In this document: piece by piece, positions 52,401 through 58,061 of the stretch
How positions within the stretch are numbered: the first letter of the stretch is position 1
Layout: every line of letters starts with the position of its first letter
Origin: VRUE01 sp963742535
Lineage (GTDB): Bacteria > Actinomycetota > Thermoleophilia > Solirubrobacterales > 70-9
Reading direction: 5' to 3'
NCBI GenBank assembly: GCA_963742535.1
Contig: CAVUMC010000002.1
Coordinates: forward strand, 1,364,001 to 1,428,000
Length of the DNA: 64,000 nt
Notes under the pieces: generated by a model
Databases searched by the model: none
Told to the model about the DNA's origin: nothing
Seen by the model: the letters and a program-made list of their open reading frames with translations, nothing else
Translations under genes and position numbers: made by a program

Positions 52401-53497
52401 CCTTCGCAGGGGACTTTGGAGTTCGGTCCTTCGCCGTCGCCGTATTCGAATTCGCAGCCTGTGACCGTCAGGCCGGCCGAGTTGACGATGCCGTGGAGCG
52501 TTGCTTTCTTCCCGGTGACGCCGGTCGCCGCTTCGGCAGTCACGTCGGGCACGATCACCGAGGCACCGAAGACCTTTACTTTCGATTCCGTGCCGACGTA
52601 GATACTGGTCGCCCCAGAGTTGACGGCGACGCCGCGAGATGCGGAGATATCGCCGCTGCCGAAGCTGCCAATCAACGTCCCGGATGAGTCGTACTGGGCG
52701 ACTTCGTTTTCTCGATCGGCGTAGAGGTCGTTGCTGCTGGGCGCGATCGCCATCGTGTTGGCGCGCGGGTCCACTTCGACCGGCGTGGTGTCGGCAAGGC
52801 CTTCGAGCTTGAAGAGCCCTCCGCCATTGAAATTCGCCGCGTAGACGTTGCCGAGCCCATCGGCGGCGACGTTGCAGATGCCATGTTCGACCGTGCCAGT
52901 CGTCTTGTTGGCGTTGGTGGGCGGGTTGGCATTGGGTGTGTACCTATTGATCGTGCTCGAGTAGACCCCGGCGTAGAGGTTTCCACTGGGGTCTACGGCG
53001 GTCCCGCAGGTCTCACCGCCCTGTTCGATTTCGCCGAGCTTGGCTCCGCTGGGGGCATAGACCTGGATCGCCTGGCCGTTGTTGGCGACGTAGATGTCGC
53101 CGGCGGTGCCGGCGGGGGACCCGGCGGGGGCGATCGCGATCTCGAATTCGGCGGCGCCACCACTACCGTTGACGCCTACGATCGCGTTGCCGCCGAGGCC
53201 GGAGAAGTTGATCGGGTTGCCGTCTCCGTCGAACTTGTAGACCTTGCCAGCCGGCTGGTCGTAGGCGTAGACATTACCGCTGGAATCGAGCGCGAGCGCC
53301 TGCAGGCGCTGGAAGCTCTGACTGCCCCCCACCCCGTCGGGGCCGAAGGACGTACCGGTGTAGGGGTGGGTCTGGGCGGCGAGGGCGGAGGAAGAGAGCG
53401 CCAGCGCGAGCGCCGTGAGCGCAACCAGGCAGCCCAGTAGCCGCATTCCGGACCGTCCGAAAGATCCCGCAGGCAATGCCTTCGCGTGGCGAGTCAC
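49454..53497 (-). CDS. Family B giant secreted protein (B1): NHL propeller + 3 FnIII + WD40-like propeller
   Basis: 1347 residues. GTG start 53497 behind a good AAGGAGAG ribosome-binding site. Signal region to about 41. An NHL-type propeller spans about 50-300 (LALDSSGNVYAYDQPAGKVY; CNVAADGLGNVYAANFNGGG). Three FnIII-like domains follow (about 305-610, each with EFEYG/FEYGP). Then the B hallmark EQASPVDKDG and GSRVFFESWQ-type blades. The tail contains KKCKKKAHNSCAKKHKKKHR. First gene of operon I. Function unknown; size and modules suggest an extracellular surface protein. Confidence 0.8.
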   Translation of the reverse strand: MTRHAKALPAGSFGRSGMRLLGCLVALTALALALSSSALAAQTHPYTGTSFGPDGVGGSQSFQRLQALALDSSGNVYAYDQPAGKVYKFDGDGNPINFSGLGGNAIVGVNGSGGAAEFEIAIAPAGSPAGTAGDIYVANNGQAIQVYAPSGAKLGEIEQGGETCGTAVDPSGNLYAGVYSSTINRYTPNANPPTNANKTTGTVEHGICNVAADGLGNVYAANFNGGGLFKLEGLADTTPVEVDPRANTMAIAPSSNDLYADRENEVAQYDSSGTLIGSFGSGDISASRGVAVNSGATSIYVGTESKVKVFGASVIVPDVTAEAATGVTGKKATLHGIVNSAGLTVTGCEFEYGDGEGPNSKVPCEGSVPNDGNDHQVSAALTGLVPGHFYRFRLIATNGNGQGKSGLIGFSTLSGVVTEPATEITATGAMLNGVVVPENEAVSECVFEYGPYAFENENDYSLTAPCVGETPADEAVHPVSAVIGGLQRGAHYHFRLSIVQPGGKLVGAAREFEPAGAAPSSEKVRNVGTDQATLTAEINPRGVATSYFFEYGPTTSYGSTTPEEDIGDGAEYLPVSQTIAGLAPAATYHWRLVITDSFGEGPGPDRTFATKRPSGSPESGCSNQAFREFAGAALPDCRAYEQASPVDKDGLNVEGFTDILAAASDGSRVSFYSQGGSGIPSQGGAHQEFTTLVSSRVGDLWSTQRLLPPEQLGTQAGSLGSSQDLRYSLVETKSLADEVSQNGLYMIDAADGSLTQIVPLEIGPEGSRAFPYAYDGISADGSRVFFESWQQLTSNAAAGEHDNLYMWDRASGDISLVSVLPGGSEEAPPAGAFGGAYSWYEGDETSSGGAFAGYYVESLHAITANGNQAYFTAGETGQLYLRRGLTGSSPTTIHVSGPEAGVSDPEGPLPAAFQEATPDGSRAFFLSSEKLTADATSAELSEGKDLYRYDVETGTLVDVTSNAGDANGARVKGLLGAAADGSSGYFVAKGVLAPGGTSGQNNIYRFSEEQDGSFELTFVARLANNEVSEGRDARNWSPRSNTGVISENTWARTSRVTPDGQTLVFSSGRSLTGYENQACWSGRFAGCGRVSEVYLYSANSESLTCISCNPTGEAPLGEAQLSTEVLNAHLVPRFYTESRLTRNVTPDGSRIFFQSPDPLVAGDTNAEAGCTYRNENAHTSPDCLDVYEWEAVDAPGGSCHEAEVNGGCLYLLSTGKSRDASYFIDASTDGTSAFIGTTSQLVPADKDALYDAYNVRTGGGLASQHVTASTPCSSGEACHGSSSRAPDASSPGSSSFQGPGNLKSGNSKAKKCKKKAHNSCAKKHKKKHRKKNAKRPNATTRKAGGSK

Positions 53498-53608
53498 GTA
53501 GCTCTCTCCTTGTCCCGTGAGCCCCTCTGCCCGCCGCTTCCCTTAGCGACTTCCTCGAGGCTCGGTTATGTCCCTGTGAACCCGCGTGTGTCTTGCGGAT
53601 GCAGCGGC

Positions 53609-53637
53609 AGCATAAAAGAAACGTTTTACGAATGCAA
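53609..53637 (-). promoter_or_regulatory. Putative sigma-70-like promoter of surface operon I
   Basis: On the minus strand TTGCAT (53637-53632) and TATGCT (53614-53609) are separated by 17 bp, a good match to -35/-10 spacing. The spacer contains the palindrome AAACGTTT. The distance to the GTG start at 53497 is about 110 bp. The adjacent TetR genes make the palindrome a candidate operator. The rest of the 53498-53679 spacer holds no gene. Confidence 0.45.
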
Positions 53638-53679
53638 GTGCTCGTTTTCAAAAAGAAGGAACGAGGCTGCAAACAGCGG

Positions 53680-54354
53680 TTAGGGCGGGCCCTGCGCGAG
53701 GCGTCGGGCCTCGGCGCGACCCAGATACGGGGCGAGGGCGAGCTCGGTTAGGTCGGGGAGCAGCTCGCCGAGGCGGTCGGCTTCGCCGGCCTTGAGGCGG
53801 CGGGCGATCAGGGTGGCGATGCCGCCCATAAGGACCTGATCGCGGACTTCGACGTTGAGCTCGGAGGGGGAATCCTGGGGGCGGATCGTCTCGGCGAGCA
53901 GCTGCATCGCGTCGCGGTAGCGGGCGGCAACCTCGCCCCCCGCGGTGAGCGGCTCGGTCAGGTAGAAGCGGGCAACGGCGAGGTCACGCGAGAGGACGGA
54001 GAGCAGCGCCTCGAGTCGCGCGCGCACCTGCTCGGGCCAGGGCGCAGCCGGGTCGCCCGCCGCCAGCATCGAGCCGCGCACGTGGTCGTCAATCATCTCG
54101 TAGGCGGCGAGGAAGCAGTCCTCCTTGCCCTCGAAGTACTCGTAGAAGGTGCGGCGGGAGATCTTCGACGCCTCGCTGATCTTGCCGATCGTGGTCGCGT
54201 TGTAGCCGTGCTCGGCGACCGCCTCGACGACGCCGTTGAGCAGGCGCTGGCGCTGGTTCTCGCTGACGAATTCGCGCGGCAGGCCGTGTCGGCCCGGCGG
54301 CAGGCGGTCCTTGCCCGCGGCAAGCGCTTCTGTTGCTCGCGCCCTCTCAGCCAT
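53680..54354 (-). CDS. TetR-family transcriptional regulator (1 of 4)
   Basis: 224 residues from ATG 54354 (8 bp before the upstream TetR stop, so coupled). The N-terminal helix-turn-helix spans about 40-85 (AVAEHGYNATTIGKISEASK, ISRRTFYEYFEGKEDCFLAA). The C-terminal ligand domain (about 90-220) is helical, with a LLPDLTELALAPYLG motif near the end. Its target may be the surface operon promoter 43 bp downstream of its stop. Confidence 0.85.
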   Translation of the reverse strand: MAERARATEALAAGKDRLPPGRHGLPREFVSENQRQRLLNGVVEAVAEHGYNATTIGKISEASKISRRTFYEYFEGKEDCFLAAYEMIDDHVRGSMLAAGDPAAPWPEQVRARLEALLSVLSRDLAVARFYLTEPLTAGGEVAARYRDAMQLLAETIRPQDSPSELNVEVRDQVLMGGIATLIARRLKAGEADRLGELLPDLTELALAPYLGRAEARRLAQGPP

Positions 54355-54946
54355 GAGCGGGTTGGGGGGCAAGGACGACCTCGGTCATCTCCGGGAGCAG
54401 CTCCCGTGCGCTCCCTCCCCCACCCAACTCGAGCCGCTCCCGCAGCAACCACGCCAGCCCGCCGGCGATCGCCTCTCCCAGCGGATCGTCAAGCACCGTC
54501 GCCACCGCGTCGAGCATCTCGTCAAAGCGGGCGCGCATCCGTGGCCCGCCCTTCTGCGCCTCGACGAAGCAGAGCCGCGCCCGCGCCGGCTCGGTATCGA
54601 CCGCCGCCAATAGCGCCGCCAGGCCGATCCGCAGCCGCTCCTCCCGCGACCCGTCCGCCGGCACCGCCTCGCGCAGCTGAGCGCCCGACTCCTCCACCGC
54701 CAAGTCGAAAGCCGCGACGAAGCACTCTTCCTTGTCGCGGAAGTGCTCATAGAAGGTCACCGAGGAGACGCCGGCGAGCTTGACGATGCCTTCGATCGTC
54801 GTCCCGGTACACCCCTTCTCGGCGATCAGCTGCTCAGCTGCGGCGAGCATGCGCTCCCGTTGTCCGGCAGCGAGGATCCCTCGCGGAGCCTTTTCATTCC
54901 GCGTCTTTGGCGGCTCAGCCGCAAGCCTTTGCGACAGGTACTGCAC
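54347..54946 (-). CDS. TetR-family transcriptional regulator (2 of 4)
   Basis: 199 residues. Helix-turn-helix at about 30-80 (LIAEKGCTGTTIEGIVKLAG, VSSVTFYEHFRDKEECFVAA). The C-terminal region ends LLPEMTEVVLAPQPAHG, closely resembling the end of regulator 1, so the two are probably paralogues. It is divergent from regulators 3 and 4 across a 66-bp AT-rich gap. Confidence 0.88.
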   Translation of the reverse strand: MQYLSQRLAAEPPKTRNEKAPRGILAAGQRERMLAAAEQLIAEKGCTGTTIEGIVKLAGVSSVTFYEHFRDKEECFVAAFDLAVEESGAQLREAVPADGSREERLRIGLAALLAAVDTEPARARLCFVEAQKGGPRMRARFDEMLDAVATVLDDPLGEAIAGGLAWLLRERLELGGGGSARELLPEMTEVVLAPQPAHG

Positions 54947-55012
54947 GTGGCCGAGGATAGCTCTTTCTAAAAAGTTTTCATATCCGAAGAAAAAGGAGTA
55001 GTTTCTATACGG
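54947..55012. promoter_or_regulatory. Divergent promoter/operator region between TetR pairs
   Basis: A 66-bp AT-rich spacer. 54965-54994 contains GTTTTC and GAAAA half-sites around a short core, a TetR-operator-like imperfect palindrome. It must hold the promoters of both divergent TetR pairs. Exact -35/-10 boxes are not clear. Confidence 0.4.
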
Positions 55013-55762
55013 ATGAGCCCGGCGAACCGGGCAAAGCCCGACAAGGAGAGCAGCGCAATGCGATCAGAAGCGCGCGCGGCAGCCAGGGAGGCGCTCCCAG
55101 TCGAGACAACCGCCCCGACCCCCGACGCCACTGTCCGCGAGGGTGAGATGGAGGGCGTCCTGCACGTGGTCGGTGGGCTCGGTTTCCGCAACGCCTCGGT
55201 GCGCGCGGTGCTCGAGTACAGCGGCGGGCACCGGCGCCAGTTCTACGACCACTTCGACAGCCTTGAGGACTGCTTCCAGCAGGCCTATCGCACCTGGATC
55301 GACCGGCTTGGCGTCCAGCTGCTGGAAGCGGCGATCGCCGAGGACGGCTGGCAGGAGAGCGTGCGCGCCGGCCTGGTCAGGCTCTTCCAGTTCATCGGCG
55401 AGCGGCCGACGATCGCTCGCTCGCTCTTCGTCGAGGTCCACATCGCCGGCGGCGAGGCGATGGTCGAGCACGACGCTGCGATCGAGCGCTTGACACTGGC
55501 CCTCGACAGCATCCGCACCGGCCTCGGCCCCGACGACTCCCCGCCGGCGACGACGGGAGTGTTCGTGGTCGGCGGCATCGAGGCATGCGTCTGCGACGTC
55601 CTCGCCGCCGGCGAGACGCAGCGCATCTGGGAGACGCTGCCCGAGCTGATGCACCTCGCCGCCGGCTCCTACCTCGGCCCCGAAGCAGCCGACGCCGCCT
55701 TCGAGGACGCCCGGGCGCTGCTGGCGCGAGAGCGGGTCGAGCTGGAAGGGGGAGGACGATGA
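55013..55762 (+). CDS. TetR-family transcriptional regulator (3 of 4)
   Basis: 249 residues. Helix-turn-helix about 45-90 (GLGFRNASVRAVLEYSGGHR, RQFYDHFDSLEDCFQQAYRT). The N-terminal 40 residues are a disordered extension. The recognition helix differs from the other three. The stop overlaps the next ATG (ATGA), so 3 and 4 are co-translated. Confidence 0.85.
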   Translation: MSPANRAKPDKESSAMRSEARAAAREALPVETTAPTPDATVREGEMEGVLHVVGGLGFRNASVRAVLEYSGGHRRQFYDHFDSLEDCFQQAYRTWIDRLGVQLLEAAIAEDGWQESVRAGLVRLFQFIGERPTIARSLFVEVHIAGGEAMVEHDAAIERLTLALDSIRTGLGPDDSPPATTGVFVVGGIEACVCDVLAAGETQRIWETLPELMHLAAGSYLGPEAADAAFEDARALLARERVELEGGGR

Positions 55763-56433
55763 CCGAGCTGCGCCTGGTCACTGACGACTTCACTGGCGAA
55801 GGGCCCTTCTCGGGGGGCTCCCCCCTCCCCCGCCGCCTGCCCCCCGGCCAGCACCAGATCCCCGCCAACGTCGTCCGCGAGCACCAGCGTCAGCGACTGC
55901 TCGCTGCGATGGCGGAGACGATCGCCACGCAGGGCTATGCCAGCGTCACGACCACCACGGTAAGCGAGCTCGCCGGGGTCTCGACCAGCACCTTCTACAA
56001 GCACTTCGGCAACCTCTGGGACTGCGTGCTCGCCGCCTACGTCGCCACTTCGGATCGACTCTGCGCGGCGATCGAGGAGGCCTGCGCCGAGTGCGACCCG
56101 CGCGAGGACCCGCTCGACGTCGGGATCGAAGCCGCCCTCTCCTTCTGCATCGACGCCCCCGCGCCGGCCCAGCTCCTCTGCGCTCAGGCCCCGCTCGAGG
56201 CGAGCGCTGTGGCGGCTGCCCGCCGCATCCTGATCTCCCGCCTGGCGGCGATGCTGCGGCGAGGGTCCGGCGCAACAGTCCACGCAGCCCAACTCCCGGG
56301 CCTAAACGAGCGGATGATCGACGCCACCTTCGTCTTTGTCGGCAGCCGAATCGCAACGGTGGGTCCCACCCAGCTCCGCGAGCTGGCACCCGAGCTGGCG
56401 ACGATCCTCAGCCGGCCGCGGCAAGCCGCCTAG
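55759..56433 (+). CDS. TetR-family transcriptional regulator (4 of 4)
   Basis: 224 residues. Helix-turn-helix about 48-95 (TIATQGYASVTTTTVSELAG, VSTSTFYKHFGNLWDCVLAA). The LRELAPELATILSRP segment near the end resembles the C-terminal helix of the other regulators. Convergent with the family D gene of operon II, 23 bp away. Confidence 0.87.
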   Translation: MTELRLVTDDFTGEGPFSGGSPLPRRLPPGQHQIPANVVREHQRQRLLAAMAETIATQGYASVTTTTVSELAGVSTSTFYKHFGNLWDCVLAAYVATSDRLCAAIEEACAECDPREDPLDVGIEAALSFCIDAPAPAQLLCAQAPLEASAVAAARRILISRLAAMLRRGSGATVHAAQLPGLNERMIDATFVFVGSRIATVGPTQLRELAPELATILSRPRQAA

Positions 56434-56456
56434 TACCTGCGCCTGCGCCCCCAGCC

Positions 56457-57248
56457 CTAACCCCGAACCCGGCAGCTCCCCTGCAGCACCGAGGAGAGCT
56501 GCTTGCCCCCGCTGAAGGCAAAGGAAGTCCTTGCGATCGGAAAGGCAACGAGGCTCGTGCCCTTGGGGGCGGGACAGCCGGAGCTGATGTAGGAGTGAGA
56601 GGTGCCCTTGTAGTTGAAGCGCCTGTCGAGGGTCATTTCCAGCCCTGTGAGGCGTCCCCAGCTCTTCATCGCCTTGGGAAGGGGGGCGTCCAGGACTACG
56701 CCGTAGGTGCCCTTCTTCAGCTGGGAGACCTTGAAGATGATCACGAAGGAGGTGGCGAAGGGATGGGGGGAATAGATATGGCCGTAGAGGACGGGCTTTC
56801 CGCCTTTGGTGCTGTTGAAGACCAAGAGCTTTCCCTGGGTCGGATAGGGGTCTTGGCCCGAGAGCGTGATCGCGGCGCTAAACGTCCCTTCTCCGACCAG
56901 TGAGGAGCGGCAACCAGCCAGGGCGTGGGAGCTCGATCCCGGTTGGATCCTTCCGTAGTCGCAGGTGGGCAGGCCCTTGTAGTCGAGGCGGCCGTGGCGG
57001 TTTAGCTCTACCCGGAGCTTCTTCAATGTGGGCGGCAGGGTTTCGTCGGTGGTGGCGATCTGGCCGCCTACCGAGACTGAGATCGGCGCTACTCCTTCTC
57101 TTGGCAGCTTCTTGGGGGCGAGCTTGCCTGAGACCGTTACCCGCAGGTTGCCCTGCTGGGCGATTTCGGCACGGGCAAGGACTGAAAGAGCGAGGATCGC
57201 TATCAGCGCGATCGAGAAGAAGACGAAGTAGAGGCGCTTTGGGTTCAT
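56457..57248 (-). CDS. Family D small secreted protein (paralogue of 38905-39684)
   Basis: 263 residues from ATG 57248, preceded by a GAGG site; an ATG at 57290 would add 14 residues. Signal peptide FVFFSIALIAILALSVLARA. Shared with the operon I copy: LRVTVSGKLAPKKLPREG, HGRLDYKGLPTC, SGCPAPKG and the last residues GSCRVRG. Last gene of operon II. Function unknown. Confidence 0.8.
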   Translation of the reverse strand: MNPKRLYFVFFSIALIAILALSVLARAEIAQQGNLRVTVSGKLAPKKLPREGVAPISVSVGGQIATTDETLPPTLKKLRVELNRHGRLDYKGLPTCDYGRIQPGSSSHALAGCRSSLVGEGTFSAAITLSGQDPYPTQGKLLVFNSTKGGKPVLYGHIYSPHPFATSFVIIFKVSQLKKGTYGVVLDAPLPKAMKSWGRLTGLEMTLDRRFNYKGTSHSYISSGCPAPKGTSLVAFPIARTSFAFSGGKQLSSVLQGSCRVRG

Positions 57249-57290
57249 CGGTTTGTGTTCCTCACTCGTAGGTTTGCGTTTCAAAGACAT

Positions 57291-58061
57291 TCAGCCGACC
57301 GGCAGTTCCGCCGCCCTGGCAAGCCCCACCTTCCAGGCGCCCCCCTCCGAATACATCGGCATGCTGAAGAGGGTCCTGCCCGGTGGGGCGAGATAGAGCA
57401 GGTAGGAGGGATCGCCGGAGATGTCGCCGCCGCCTCGGAAGCTGAGGACTTCGGTGATCACCGACTGTTCCTCGGACTGGGCTTCGCCTTCTCTCAGCAG
57501 GGCCATCGTCGGAGCGCAGCCATCGAGCTTCTTGCCTTGCTTGGCAGCCGCGGCCTGCAGGCGTTCCAGTTGTTCCATCGGCTTCTTAGCCAGAAGCGAA
57601 CAGGCACTCCCCCAGTCTTCTTCGGCTCTTGCGTTGAGGTAGGCCTGCAGGGCGATCGCGGCTTCCCTTCGTTCTGAGCTGCCTGACTCCACCCCGTATT
57701 CCTGGACGCTGTTGTCGCCGTCCTTGACGGTCTTGACGCCTGGGGCTGGCTTGCGGGAGCCTGCGGTTGGGGCGGAGGAGATGCGGGGGACCTTGGTGCG
57801 CCTGGGGTCCGAAGAGTTATTGCTTTCGTTGCTCGGCTTCTGAGAGTCGCTCTTAGAGGTGGAGCCACCGGACTTGCCTTTGTCCTGCTTGCTCTTTTCA
57901 CCCTGTGGCGTGGGGGTGCTCTGACCTTCAGGTTGAGGTTCGTTGGCGGTAGTCGCTTGCGTCGTAGTGCTCGAGGTGGAGGCGCCGTCACTTCCTCCCC
58001 CACCACAACCACCTAGCACCAAGAGCGCTGCGCATAGGGCCATGGCCAAGAGGGCCCTCAC
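57291..58061 (-). CDS. Family C lipoprotein with Ser/Thr-rich linker
   Basis: 256 residues, GTG start 58061 overlapping the A3 stop (GTGA). Lipoprotein signal ending at the Cys of VLGGC (about 19). A low-complexity Ser/Thr/Gln/Lys linker spans about 22-100, then a small alpha/beta domain (AAIALQAYLNARAEEDWGSA, PSYLLYLAPPGRTLFSMPMY) with two cysteines. The fold resembles bacterial lipoproteins with a mobile spacer. Operon I has no copy, so it takes the place of the propeller gene. Confidence 0.72.
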   Translation of the reverse strand: MRALLAMALCAALLVLGGCGGGGSDGASTSSTTTQATTANEPQPEGQSTPTPQGEKSKQDKGKSGGSTSKSDSQKPSNESNNSSDPRRTKVPRISSAPTAGSRKPAPGVKTVKDGDNSVQEYGVESGSSERREAAIALQAYLNARAEEDWGSACSLLAKKPMEQLERLQAAAAKQGKKLDGCAPTMALLREGEAQSEEQSVITEVLSFRGGGDISGDPSYLLYLAPPGRTLFSMPMYSEGGAWKVGLARAAELPVG

